A DNA stretch of 64,000 bases, taken from contig CM032662.1 of NCBI GenBank assembly GCA_019095985.1, positions 17,242,859 to 17,306,858 of the forward strand. Reading direction: 5' to 3'. The notes below the pieces were generated by a model. That model did not search any database and had not been told where the DNA came from. It saw nothing but the letters and a program-made list of their open reading frames with translations. Positions 47,669 through 61,100 of the stretch are shown here, in pieces. Within the stretch, counting starts at the first letter, position 1. Every line of letters begins with the position of its first letter. Both the position numbers and the translations under genes were made by a program. This stretch comes from Streblospio benedicti (Eukaryota > Annelida > Polychaeta > Spionida > Spionidae).

Positions 47669-48357
47669 TCATTTATGTATGAAATAAGAATATGTGTTAG
47701 ATTACCTATTACTCACTAAAGAAATACAAGGACTACATGAGATTCAAAAGTTCTATACTCGACGTAGTCATAAGTCTCATCACCATGTACAAGGTCGGGA
47801 GAACAAACTTCCACAATCACACTACCCGACACGTCAAATTACCCCAAAATTTAAGACTGTTGCGAGACACATCAGCAGTAAAATACTTGTTTTTTACAAA
47901 CATATTACATTTTGTCCGTGTCTGGGGGCAACTGAGTGTAAGCATTACACGCCTGTGACTTCTCATTGTGTTTATTTGAGTTGTTATATTTTCCTATCTT
48001 GGATAATACTCACGATACCTGTGATCACATCACTGAAGGCGGCTCACTCTCACTAAACACAGCGGCCACTTGATATAATAAAATGGAAGATGTCTCTTCA
48101 GCTATGTCAATACAGTGGCAGGAGCTTGCTTGGCAGAACAAACAGTGAGAGTAGAATTAAACTATTTATATTTTATTTGAAAACTCTAATGAAATATCCG
48201 GATAATTCTAAAACGATTTTACGTTCATGTTTCCAAAACGAAGATGATCAATTAAAAACAACCACATGTGCTTTACATATATACAGTCAAAAAGAGATGT
48301 TGTCACACTTGAGTAGGTCTTTTTGATTTTTTGGCCCCAAAATATTAGCAGGCAGAT

Positions 48358-48457
48358 NNNNNNNNNNNNNNNNNNNNNNNNNNNNNNNNNNNNNNNNNNN
48401 NNNNNNNNNNNNNNNNNNNNNNNNNNNNNNNNNNNNNNNNNNNNNNNNNNNNNNNNN
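48358..48457. other. assembly gap, 100 N
   Basis: Exactly 100 N, so true length is unknown. Confidence 0.99.
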
Positions 48458-48575
48458 TAAGCAGCATCTAGTACATTGCTATGAAACAAAAAATAACTAT
48501 ATTCACATATTGATATTTTGCATGTAATACAATTCCACTGGAAAATTAGTAAAAAAGAGTACATTTTTAGGGATT

Positions 48576-48911
48576 GTGCAATATTTACCAGGGAGGGGGG
48601 GCCGGTGCATTTGATAGGTGGACACTGGACAGGTACTTTTTTAAAGGTGCAAAGTAGGGGGACTGGATGATATTATATTCTCATTGGGCATGGGACATGT
48701 ACTTTTTTCAGCTGCTGAAATCCCACCTCGACGTGAGCGAATCAGTACAAATTAATCACGTGAATATTCATTGGAAGGGACGCGGACTTTTTTATGAATA
48801 GAGGGTATAGGACATCAGGCTTTTGTTCATCACATCAGTAGGGGACAAGACTTTTTTTCAGACAAGATTTTCAATATGCACCGGTTCCCCCTACATGTTA
48901 AATATTGCAAC
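48576..48911 (+). mobile_element. MITE-like element, family E
   Basis: GTGCAATATTTACCAGGGAG at the left and TACATGTTAAATATTGCAAC at the right are inverted; next inward CCGGTGCAT and ATGCACCGG pair perfectly. About 336 bp. The first half recurs at 43438-43640 in the other orientation. Confidence 0.6.
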
Positions 48912-49628
48912 GTCCCTTATGTCTGCACCCCATCCTCATCCACACAGTCGACCATGACGTCATTTTCTCTGTGGACACCTCGCCCCACTCCCCCACCCTG
49001 TCATCATTCGTCATCTTTCTCTGAACACCCCCACCCCCACCCCCACCCCACCCCCCACCGTCCACGATGAAGTCATTTGTGAATGATCCCTTATCATTAT
49101 CGTTTGGTGAACTTTAAGAACATCAACTCGGTAAAAGCTATCAATAATGCAAACGCGTGATTTCGTCATACTATACGCAATTGCAGCACACTGTACATAA
49201 CAACAAATCCCTGCGTATATGTCTTTTCTATACGTAACTAATATTACATTTAAATGCAAATTATTGACATAAACACGTGCTTGAGAATTATAGTTCACAA
49301 ATTTGAAAAAGGATAATGGATTATTTTTAATTTTACTGAACAGTTGACACCACGCACGTACTAGTAGTAGAAGGTTTATAACCGGCTTACACAGGCCGCC
49401 ATAGTTTCATGTTATCAAAGATAATTAACTTGATGATAAGTCCAATATAAGCCTCTAGAAATATGTACGCAATCTAATTACGTGTTTTAAGTCCTAGATG
49501 CATCACACACTCACAGTGTATATGTGGTATTCTATCAAGGTACATGCATTTATGCCTTCATAGCAATATGTAGCACACCATTGAAAAACATGGCCAGTCT
49601 AAATGCCCTTAAATGTGCATATTACAAC

Positions 49629-52600
49629 TCAGCAACTTGAATGATTACCATGTGGCTGATGATAATAGCACAAGAGAACAAATGTGAGTGCAATGGCTGC
49701 AATGTCCACCACACAGGTCACAATGATGCTGAAGCCGACAGCGTACACCCACAACGACTCCTGCAATACCAAGGTAAACATGGCCTCTAAGTATCGACCA
49801 AACCTCTACTGGTGAGGTATCAACTATGGTCTGCTTATATAAAATGTACCTTAAAGCCGCGTCCCACTAGTTTTGACGCATGGTCAAAGCATAAATTCTA
49901 GGGATTTCCAGGCAAAAAAATTATACGTCGAGCATCTGCTGATAGATAACCCCTTTTGGCATTAAATAATTCTTGTTTCCCCAACGCATAGTCAACTCAC
50001 AGCCTACGTGCCTACGTGCGTGTGACGCTCGTGTGACGCTCGCTGCCCGTACGCCGGCAAAATATTTCTAGGAAGATTATCGATCGGTCCATTCTTTTAC
50101 GCTCCCAATAGTTTGGGCTGCTCAAAACATCGAAAGCATATACGGCATACGTTGATCGACAATCCATTGATTTTTTACGTCGACCGTACGCCGAACATAG
50201 TCAAACTTACGTCAAACATGCGCCTAACATGCGGCACGTACTCTGAGCAGATGCTCGGAAGATTAAAAAAACGTTGGCGTAAGCTTGGCGCACATTGAGC
50301 GTACGATGGCGTACGTTCGGCAGGCGTTCAACGTATTATTGACGTATGTTCAGCGCACAGCAGACAGTGAAGGCAAGGTAGGCGTAACCACGACGCACGT
50401 CACACCCAGACTTTTGTGGTGCGTCGGTTGTGCGTGGAGTTTACGCTGACCTTGCTTTCACTGTCTGTTTTTCTTACGCCGGGTTTGTGCCGACTGTGAG
50501 TTGACTATGCGCTGGGGCCAAAAGGGGTTATCTATCAGCAGATGCTCGACGTATAAATTTTTTGCCTGGAAATCCCTAGAATTTATGCCTCGACCATACG
50601 TCAAAACTAGTGGGACGCGGCCTTTAAACATACAGATAAAAATTGTCCGCAGTATTTTCGACTGGACTGAAATCTAGAGGTTTTATGTATTTTAAGTGGT
50701 CATTTACACCAACGTCTTAACAGCCCTGGTGTCTGATATTTAACTGAATACTGTTGCCCTTAAGTAAACCAGGGTCCTACTGTGGTTGTTCAGGCTATGG
50801 TGGGATAGACAATAAACTTACATTCATCAGGCCTGAGTCGATGTTATGGACAATCAGCATTTGCCCAATGGCACACATAAAGAGAACTGCCAGAGCAGCA
50901 TTGAAGAAGCCGAAGACAAAAAGCACCATCAGTTGGGACAATGCAACTGTATATGTCTTGAGTCTCCATATCAACCACATACCCAAGAAACCCATTGTAA
51001 GGTCCTACAACGGGAAAATAATACAGTGGCATCAACACATAAAATGGAACAGGATGAACAGTAAATATTACAAACCAACGATAGTATGCATGTAGTATTT
51101 GTTATACTAAATGTCATATTATGATTGTCATATTTCAAACCACGTTTAATTCTCTCATGATCGTATTAGAATCAACACCTTAGATAATATAATACTACTA
51201 GTATATCCAGTCAATAGCTACTATTCTTTACAGGTCAAGTCAGAGTCTCATTCAAAACCTTCAATGTTCGTCGTTGACACAAAACAAGTAAAACCGAATA
51301 GTAAAGATGGTTACATAGCTGCATATCCATAGTGCACAGTGGAACCTCTCTATCAAGATCATCGTGGGACTGACCTCAAATGGTCGCAAAAAAGAGATGG
51401 TCTTTATATGAAGGAGGTTCTGTCCAGTCACTTCATAATCGTTAGAAAAATGGTCCTATTACAGATATGGTCTCAATATAGATGTGGAGGTTCTACTGTA
51501 TGAATCTATAACCGGCCATTACCAATAGTGACACGGAGTAGCCGAGGAAGAGGCCCCCGGTGGTGTCGTGCAGCACGGTGACGGCGAGCTGCAGCGCACA
51601 CAGCGCGGCGCCCGTGAACACGCGGGCGAGGGAGACGGCGAGCAGCACGGCGAGGTACGGCCTGCAGGACAGCCGCCACGGTCACAGCGCACACAGGCAG
51701 AGCCAGGGGATGGGTGGTGGAGGGGGGGGGGTCAGTGGGCAAGTGTCATCTCTTTTCACAAAAATATTTACCCCACCCCCCTAATCAAGCATACGAAACC
51801 CACGAGATCCCTTCAGAGCCACACACACCGCAACCCCCTCCCTTACACCCCAAATCCCTGGATCTGCTGCCGGTGTAACTGATCATTGGATTCAATTGAA
51901 GATCAGGGTGGGTTTAAGTGATTTGGAATGTTCATGTAGTGGTGAGATGTCGAAAACAGTTTGTGCTGATACGTGAATATCTGTGCTTCTCGTACGTACA
52001 ATGAGAGTGTACCGGTATGCAAGAATAGCTGGCGCAATAGGTATTGGGAGGACAGAGGGTTTATTTCATACAATGCTATAGGAAAATGATTGGCAATGGC
52101 GCTTGTGACATTCCTGAGCAGAGAAACAAGGGTAAGCGGATGTTAACGTTTTGTGCTGTTCTTTTTTCCTCTCAATGATAACCACATTAAAACAACTAGT
52201 TTGTGTTCCCGTACTAAAACATCAACTCACCTATTCTTGCGGATAGCCGCAAAATCGATATTTCTTGCAAATGACGTTGATCTATTGTCCTTAGTGGCTG
52301 TGTCCTTCTGCTGGCCACTATTCTTTTTCCCCTTCTTGCTCTTCTTTCTTTGTACAGTGGCATCACCATTGCCTTGCTTTTCGTACTGAGGGTTTGAAAA
52401 AGATGGACTATTGCGGTCATCTCTAGCTGGCGCGACGTCTTCATAAATACCATCCTCCTGTTTATGGTGTTCTTCATCCATTATAATCATGATTTCTTCC
52501 TACAATCATTGGCTTTATATGTACAACATGTGTTTGTTTAATCCTAATGCGTCTTAATTGAAGATGTAACCGTTAAAACACACACTCCAGGACGCAGCAT

Positions 52601-54010
52601 AAGTGTACATTTTAAATTAAAGAGGCATGCGCGTGGGAGGCAGCATACACTCAGTATGCACGCACTTGCCTTCTTCACCAGTCAACATGATCTTGTTTCA
52701 CGTATACCTTCCCTATGCATGGAAATATTTTGACTTGGACAATTACAATCATGCATGCCTCTGAGATATCTATACATAAGGCACGCACCTGTTTTGGCGG
52801 CGGCGGGCCGCCTTCCGTGTGTGCCGTGATGACGTCATAGTGTGCTTCCGGTCCACTAGATGGCGCCAGGTAGTCGTCATCATCACTGCGCAGACTCGCC
52901 ACGCCCTCGTTCTCGTATACTTCTTCAGGACAGTCACTTGAAGCTTAAAGCATTACAGGACAGTCAGCTGCAGGTGAAGTCTGACATCAGGACACGCAGG
53001 TATGGAAAATCTTAAAATTTTAACCGCGGACTACTATTAATATTTCGAACCTTCCTGCTCACCATCAGCACGTTTCTACCACTATAGACATAGACATATA
53101 TCTGCGATGTAATTTTAATTGTTGACAATGATCATAGCTTCATAGGAATTTTGGGTTTATTAATAGTGTAATAAACCAAAAAATCCTATGAAGCTATGAT
53201 CATTGTCAACAATTAAAATTATACCAAGCTCTCAATTGATTGAGCACTCTATAAATTGTAAGGATAAACACATTCATAGTATCTGTGATGTATGTATTTT
53301 TATTATAATTTATTTTTATTACTGTATGTCTGAATTAAATAAATAAATAAATAACTAGATAATTAAATAAATAAATAAATAAATAAAATAAATAGATAAA
53401 TAAATAAATGAATGAATGAATGAATGAATGAATGCATGAATGAATGAATGAATGAATGAATGAATGAATGAATGAATGAATGAATAAAACAAACAAACAA
53501 ACAAACAAACAAACAAACAAATAACTAAATAAATAAATAAATAAATTGCCAGTGTTACTGATACATCATCGTCGGTTGCACGGCGTTAGTATTCACACTG
53601 TCTTTACATGTTCATGATATAAACAGATAAAGACTAAATACTGCGATATGACGATGCTGATACGGTGGACTACCGCCACGACTACCGATCGGATCAACAA
53701 ACTCATAATCCACTTTCTCTTTCGTTTTTATATCTAAATACACGTACATCGATGTGCAATTTATATAATAATGGTGTGCGCTATTGACAATTTAGAATCG
53801 TAGCTATATCATATAATTAGGTAGATTGTTATTGCTATGCATAATAACCTACATGTATATCAAAATGAGGGTCCGGAATAACTGCGGAGCCTTTTGTAAT
53901 GCCGAATATATCTAAAAGTTAGGTAATCGTTTACCGTCAACTATCGCATCAGTATCCAGCTTTCCAGCTTTCATCTCAAAGCTTGACGAGTTGAGTCCCT
54001 TTTCCATCAT
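49629..54010 (-). CDS. uncharacterised four-transmembrane protein, six exons, 317 aa
   Basis: Exons in coding order: 54010-53935, 52943-52789, 52499-52231, 51661-51523, 51004-50822, 49760-49629. All junctions are GT/AG and all phases agree; total 954 nt including the stop. The first ~165 residues are hydrophilic and acidic-basic mixed, with GGPPPPKQ, KKSKKGKKN and tyrosine motifs YENEG, YEDV and NPQYEK, suggesting a cytoplasmic tail open to phosphorylation. Four hydrophobic segments follow: AVLLAVSLARVFTGAALCAL, LFLGYSVSLLDLTMGFLGMW, LMVLFVFGFFNAALAVLFMC and FSIIVTCVVDIAAIALTFVL, then a short tail ending HQPHGNHSSC. Topology resembles tetraspan proteins, but I see no tetraspanin CCG loop or claudin signature and do not recognise the family. 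First ATG is followed at once by a second (MMEKG). Confidence 0.8.
49851..50627. mobile_element. TTAA-flanked inverted-repeat element (family D) in intron 5 of the four-TM gene
   Basis: TTAA then AGCCGCGTCCCACTAGTTTT at the left; AAAACTAGTGGGACGCGGCC then TTTAA at the right. Inverted arms run about 140 bp (TATACGTCGAGCATCTGCTG and its mirror) with a non-coding middle. TTAA flanks fit piggyBac or Kolobok-type targets. A decayed relative is at 42694. Confidence 0.75.
51335..51500. mobile_element. Tigger-like MITE in intron 4 of the four-TM gene
   Basis: CAGTGGAACCTCTCTAT at the left and GGAGGTTCTACTGTA at the right, the classic Tigger/pogo-type end. It ends 22 bases from the exon 4 border at 51523. 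Confidence 0.65.
53112..53219. repeat. near-perfect hairpin, 51-bp arms, 6-nt loop, in intron 1 of the four-TM gene
   Basis: ATTTTAATTGTTGACAATGA and ATCATAGCTTCATAGGA on the left are mirrored exactly on the right; only two or three mismatches lie near GAATTTTGGG. The loop is ATAGTG. Confidence 0.85.
53334..53547. repeat. compound tetranucleotide microsatellite
   Basis: Successive blocks of (TAAA)n, (TGAA)n, (CAAA)n and again (TAAA)n over about 210 bp. The repetitive translated frames (FIHS and similar) are artefacts. Confidence 0.95.
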
Positions 54011-55080
54011 TGCTCATTATAAGAATATATTATCCTTTTAAAACAATGGGTGTGCGTGGCCCCGACATAGTTTGCATTCTACGGAAGTACTAAAAAGTAT
54101 GGACTCTCCACTCAAGTGCAGCTACTTCAGCCCTACAGTAATAAATCGTTATGATAACGATATCTTACGGATCGAGACTGTGAATGGTGTTAAAATACAT
54201 TGCTGCAGCTAGAAACTGATGATGAAAATAGAAAAATATATACTGTTACAATCCATTTTTCCGTCCTATGTGTGATCTTGCTCACATAATCAAACAGAAG
54301 TCGTGGCTAACAATAGTATTTGTTTTTCAAATTATTATTTTTTTCTTCGACGGTCGCACAGTGGTAATATTGTCTCATTACCATGGTGTACGTTGCTACT
54401 ACTGTAATATATAGAACCACCCGTATGTATTATATAGATATTAGAGTACGGCTTAGAACCTGATAATAAAACCCCAAGGAAACAAATCAGATGAATGTAA
54501 GACAGTAGATCTCGGCCCACATATAATAAGCTAAAATGGTATCTGCAATTCACAGGCTAATTTGTACCCACTTTATTGCGGTTATTAGTGATTAGGTATG
54601 AACAAATATTACCTAAGAGAGTAAGTTGTATACATAATTGATTATAACTGTGGTCTAAATAACAAAGGGGATGAGCCAGTTAACTTTTTAACATCACTCA
54701 TCTCACATTGTATATATAAGGATTGGCTAGTGCACTACCAAAACAATAAGATGAGAGTGTTGGCAAATAATGTTCACATCTTGAAGACAAACCTTTTATA
54801 TTATAAAAAAAATTACAGTGAAACAAAACCTGTTAAATCTTTGGTTCCCATAATTAATGGTGTGTTCGAAAATTTGTAATGTATTATGATATTCTCTATA
54901 AAAAAGAACATGTGTACATGTACTGTTGATTTTTTTTTATGTTGTATTAAAGCATTGTTGATTTGACAGCGAAAACGAAAATCACCGTTACGTATTAACG
55001 TCCAAGACAAAATATTTTTCCTTGGGCTATGTATAAATTCGTAGAAATCAACATGTGCAATATTTGTGTATTTACAAAGG
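54011..55080 (-). other. upstream region of the four-TM gene
   Basis: Should hold the promoter and any 5' UTR exon of the minus-strand four-TM gene. No TATA box or CpG-rich patch stands out. No other feature seen. Confidence 0.3.
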
Positions 55081-55266
55081 CATGGTATACGGTGGAAAGT
55101 GCCCGACAAAAGGGAAGACCGAGGAGACAATGGACCACTGACATCTTAGAGTGGCTAGGTGTCAGTTATGGAGAAGATGTGAAGGCAGCTCAATGCAGAA
55201 GGAAGTAGCAGACCATGACATCCAAAGTCCGGGAGGACACGGAACCCACTAGGTACTAGGTAGGTA
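55080..55266 (+). mobile_element. non-LTR retrotransposon 3' end, second LINE family
   Basis: From 55092 the frame reads VESARQKGRPRRQWTTDILE then WLGVSYGEDV, the typical last block of the reverse transcriptase ORF in CR1/Jockey/I-type LINEs (GRPRRQW.D.I), followed by stop and the tail ACTAGGTACTAGGTAGGTA. Only this 3' tail is present, as expected from 5' truncation. Unrelated to copies A-C. Confidence 0.75.
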
Positions 55267-55866
55267 TGTCTGATTTTTTATCAACTCTGGGTGAGAGTGA
55301 TTTACATGTACAAAGGTACCACAGGGTATACACAGGGACATCAGAAGGTTTTTTGAAAAGTGTATTGGTAATTGTGTATCAAAGGTTGGTGGTGGTATCT
55401 AGAGGGATAAAAACTGCATTATTTCGGCTGGGTAAACAGGTTGATGATGTGAATGGGTAATGAGAGCAAACGATAAACATTGTACATGACTCATGCTCGG
55501 GGAGTCCGAGAGCATGCTTCCCAAGGATTTTTTTTTAATTTTGTGTGGTTTCAGGTGCAATTTGAGCCATAGTCAGCATCATTGATTTTTTTTTCAATAT
55601 TAAACTGTCTGGAATTTCAAACATAAGTTTTTCTCTACTTAAGAAAATGAAAGGCGGACTGAGGGTTAAACATGTACCTGGTAACGGTGGTTTGTTTATA
55701 TGGAAAAAGGTCCGGACCCCTCTTTTGACCGCCCTGGCACTGCGCTGAGAGAAGGTGGGTGACACTCGTTACTGAACAAAACTAAACCAGCATTGTGGAC
55801 GTAACATTATTCTTAGTTTCATTAGAGGATTGACAACACTATTTTGTGCAAGAATAAGTCATATGT

Positions 55867-56076
55867 TACTGTAAAACTAGAAATGTTTGAACACAATTTA
55901 ATTTGCGAATTTCGTGGGTAGGTGCAAAAAAGCAAACTTAAATAGTCAGTTAACATTTATGGCCTATGTAAAGTAGGTCTACGATGGACTAAAATCAACA
56001 TATTAAATAGGCACAACATAATTAATAGATGAAAATCGCAAAATTTAATAGTCGCGAAATATTCTAGTTTTAAGTA
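55867..56076 (+). mobile_element. TA-flanked MITE, family A, copy 3
   Basis: TACTGTAAAACTAGAAATG at the left, ATATTCTAGTTTTAAGTA at the right. TTCGTGGGTAGGTGCAAAAA inside is shared with the other copies. Confidence 0.7.
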
Positions 56077-56544
56077 TTTGATTTGTATACATTTCATCTG
56101 CATACAAACTATTGTGTGATTTGATGTTCCAAATTAGTATAGTGTTCAGTTTTGTATACCGCCTGATTAGGGTTGCTTAAGCTGTATTTGGAAATAGAAT
56201 TTACCCTACATCAGTTGGGTTCAAAATGAATCTCAAAGCAGCCAAATGAACTAGTAGACCCTCTTCTTTTTCGTATTATCTTAATACAATAACATGTGAT
56301 ACTAATACAGGTCTAATATGTGAAATAATAGTTTGTGTTTCAGTAAAAAAGGGCTTTTGTAAAATTGTTTGCATTTTGGTTTAGTTTTGTTGGTGAGGCG
56401 AGCGATGTCAAAAAGCACATCTAAAGGTTTTACCCAAGTAGATCTTTTGCCGTACCTAAACTAAACTGACCTCCTTGAAATATATAGCTCGTGTTTATGT
56501 TGCGTAAAGAACAACTACAGACCCTATATTTTTAACAAATCGTT

Positions 56545-56715
56545 TAAATTAAGAGGGGGAAAATATACCTATTTTGAGATATGAGAATGGCCCTTGATAT
56601 TTTATGATAATAGGGGTCAATTTCCTCTGAGAATTGTGAGAAATTGAAAAACTTAGAAATTGTGAAATGAGAATGGTTAAAAAATTGGTGAGAATGGCCC
56701 CGGATTTGAGACTTG
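56545..56715 (+). repeat. GAGAATGG-type low-complexity repeat
   Basis: AAATATACCTATTTTGAGAT and GAGAATGGCCCTTGAT match 8107-8145; GAGAATGG recurs several times. It is the same repeat that sits between the two blocks of the SAP/SWIM remnant. Confidence 0.55.
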
Positions 56716-57486
<771 letters not shown>

Positions 57487-58127
57487 TTTCACTTATCTTT
57501 TAGCAGACTGGACAGGCTACAACATATGTCGTTAAAAGTTATGTGTCCTCCTCTCAGAATTATCTATTTTTGAGGTGGTGGTGGTGTTAAAAGTCCCAGT
57601 ACCACTCCTACTATTACAGTGACTGTCAGGCTAAAGTTGTAGAATTTTTTCAGGTCTGGTGAGGAAGGAAAATATATCATGAAGACGTCTGATTATCTCA
57701 AGAAAAATATTTTACACAAATACACCACATTCATGTATATGACATTTGAAATTTTATGTTAACATGACTCACTCAAATAGTTCATTCTGTTGACAAGTAA
57801 ACCAACTTTTAATATCGCAAGCTTATCCACAATATAGACATTGGTAAAATATCTGAAGGAATTATCTAAACAAATTTGAGCTGGTGTCAGGATTCTGATT
57901 CTGATTACACATGTAATACATGTATGACTATCAATATTTCATAAAAACGTAATATCGCCAACCACATTACAAGTACCAAAAAATGACCAATATGATTATA
58001 GTGGTCCGATGGATTAAATGCACATACATAACATCCACCTTGTAGGTTATAACGCACATTACTTTATATAAAATATAAATTACAAATCAGATCCACATGA
58101 TAATAAAATGCACGAGAAGTTCAAGTT

Positions 58128-61100
58128 TCAAACGACCCCCTCATTGATGTGATCACTGTCTTCATTGTATAAAGCACCAACTTTGTTGTTATACATGTCT
58201 TTTTTCTTTTTATGTTTCTTCTTTTTGTGATCTTTACTACTAGGCTGTTGCATCGCGAACTCCATCTCTGGTGTAGCAATGGGCGCCAGTGGCTCAGCAC
58301 CTGAATGGAAGAAACACAATGCAAACGCGAGACTAACTACGAACTATAATGTAATAATGTATTTCAGGTGTATACCACCCCTTGTAAAATGACTACTAGT
58401 TGCATTGCAAAAAGTTATTATCACATTTAGTTTACACAAAATGCTTCTATGATTATATATCTATAAAGTGATAATAAAAAGAGGTAGCATAAACTGAAAT
58501 GTCCATATTATTACATTTATAGCTTGTATTGATCTGTATTGCACACGTACTATCATTTTACTTTAATCTAGTTCTACTACTAACAAAAATGTATTTATTG
58601 TTACGAAGTGCAAACTGCACACATAGAAGTAGGAGGTCAGAGGTAATAGACAATAACAGTCACTGTTTCAGATACTGTAGGTATAGAGTAGAGTAGGTTG
58701 CAAAAATGTAATTTGATAAAAAAAAAATTGTTGATCGGGTTGGGTCCCGCGGTCGAGTTTACATTTACACATTGATTCATCATGCACTGCTTTATATTAC
58801 ACAGCAAAAGGCAAGCTGGGAAACTTTTGTAATAGATACACAAATTTTAAGTAAGAAAGCTAAGGGATAAAAAAGCATATGTTTTTAAATGATTTATCAA
58901 AACAATACATATTCTGTGTGTTCACACAGCATTGAGATCAAATGTAAAACATAATGATGCAGTATTTTACTATCCAAGAATGGTTTGGGCACTCTATGAA
59001 TCAGATGTCAAGATACATCGTATCTTGACATTTGATTCTCTGAGTGGGTTTGGGCGGATCCAGGGTTATTTACAGTGGTAGCATGCTAGCAGGGACTTTT
59101 AAATGAAATACTATCTCTGCGTATTATATTTAATGAATTACATTAGGATACCCACATGATACCCAAGAGGACATCAACCGAAGGGACGGATCATCTGTAA
59201 TCTAGGGGAAGCCTTTGTTTATTTATAAAAATGTTTTTTTCAAAGACATTTCTGCTAAATGTGTTTATACACTATTATACTGTAAATAAAATGTTGGTAA
59301 AGCAAAGCATAACCCAATTTCTTATTGGAAGTTCGAACAAAAATGTTTGTCTTCCTTGCAGTGTGAAAACACGTTTTGTTTTGGTCTTTTAGATATCTGA
59401 CAAAAACGATTGTTTCTAGGTGGGGGAGCATCCCTATTAGCAAATAACCCCCAATATTGATGCAACAAGCTGGATCCGCCTTAAAGTTGTTTGCAAGGTC
59501 ATTAATTAAGATGTATATAATATCATGATGCAGAATCATATTGCATAGAAGGAGCTCAATGATGAGGACGAAATAGCAGAAGACACGAAGTACTCAATAT
59601 AGCCTTGGTCCTGCAGCAGCCGATACTTAGTCAACCTGTCTGAAGAGCCAACCATGGACATGATCAATTACAGCTTGAACTACTAGAAAGGTTATACTGC
59701 GTTGTGTATATTACTACCATGGTAGTATGATTAATACTATATGAGAATGGTATGTGACATATTGGTACATTGTGGAATTCTATAGAATGGCCACACTATA
59801 TTCCATACGTCACTGAAAAGATTAATTACAATAGAAAGTCTAGACTCTATTTTATGGTATGCTACAGTTTGGCTACACTGGCTATATACAATGCTACACA
59901 ATGACTAAAATATGTACAAAATACTATAGAAGAACTATAATACAAATCCAATGTACTGTATTGTACAGTAGTATAAAATTATTTACAGCTTCTAACTCCA
60001 GACAAATGAAATTACCTTGCGATCACATTCAGGACTCATTAATTTGACTTGGACTTCCATGAAATATTCAGAACATTACATGTATATCAACACGCATGCA
60101 TAAGGGACAATCGTTGAATTAACATGTAAACTTGGTGAATATTCTAATAATTTCTAGTAAGCATGGCCATTACTAACCTTCTTCTCTGTTAACGTTGTCC
60201 TCAGGTTCCTTAGTATCATCACCATCCGGTGCTGCCACCTCTTGGGGACTTTTGTCACTCTTTCCATTGCCTTTGTTTCTCCCGGGGAAATTGAGCTTGT
60301 CAAGGTTGATCCCTTCCATGTTGAGTTTGTCCAGATTAAGTCTGTCACCAAGATCACTGATCTGGGGGAAAATATGATGAACTCTGTTTAACTACACTTT
60401 ATATACATATTTATGGTTTTATGTAGATGCTATTTCAAATACATTCAAATTCATTAATATATCAAATACATTAATACTATACATGTATTATGTTTTAACG
60501 ATCCATTTTACCCATTTTCAATAAACATGTATTATACTGAGAACGAAAATAAGCAATGCACAATTTCAATAAATCTGACCATAATTACATTTTAATGTAC
60601 ACTAGAAAAAAATATAATATAAACATGAATTCATCCCAACCGTACTCGAAAGTTGGTAGATATTCAAAACACTTGGAAGATAGTCAAGTTTGGAAGTTGA
60701 CGTAAAACACGTATTAAGATATGCCTAATGACAGCCCATAATATCTAGTAATTCACACTGTGGAACCTGTCTCTACATACAGTGTAAACCTGGCTTTAGG
60801 AGAAAATAAATGTAACCATGTTCATATGAAAACAATTCCCAGTGTTAAATAATACATACCCACGTATCGTGCAAACAACACAACTTAACAAAGATTTACA
60901 CCAAAACAGGTCATGTCACAAGGCATACATTTTAAGCTATTATACATGTAATTTCGAAGCTATACACAAACTATATGTCTAGGCCTAAAAGCGCACAAAT
61001 TCTCAAGAACCGTCTAAATTATCAATCAGCTCGTTGTTATCAAACTAGTTTTTTTTTTTTCAATGTAGAAAACAGAAGAAAACATACTAACATACATTTC

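Noticed and set aside
51560-51882. Plus-strand frames rich in Arg and Gln
   Set aside because: Shadows of GC-rich exon 4 of the four-TM gene and of a G-run after it.
53335-53520. Frame with repeated FIHS and LFV words
   Set aside because: Translation of the compound tetranucleotide microsatellite.
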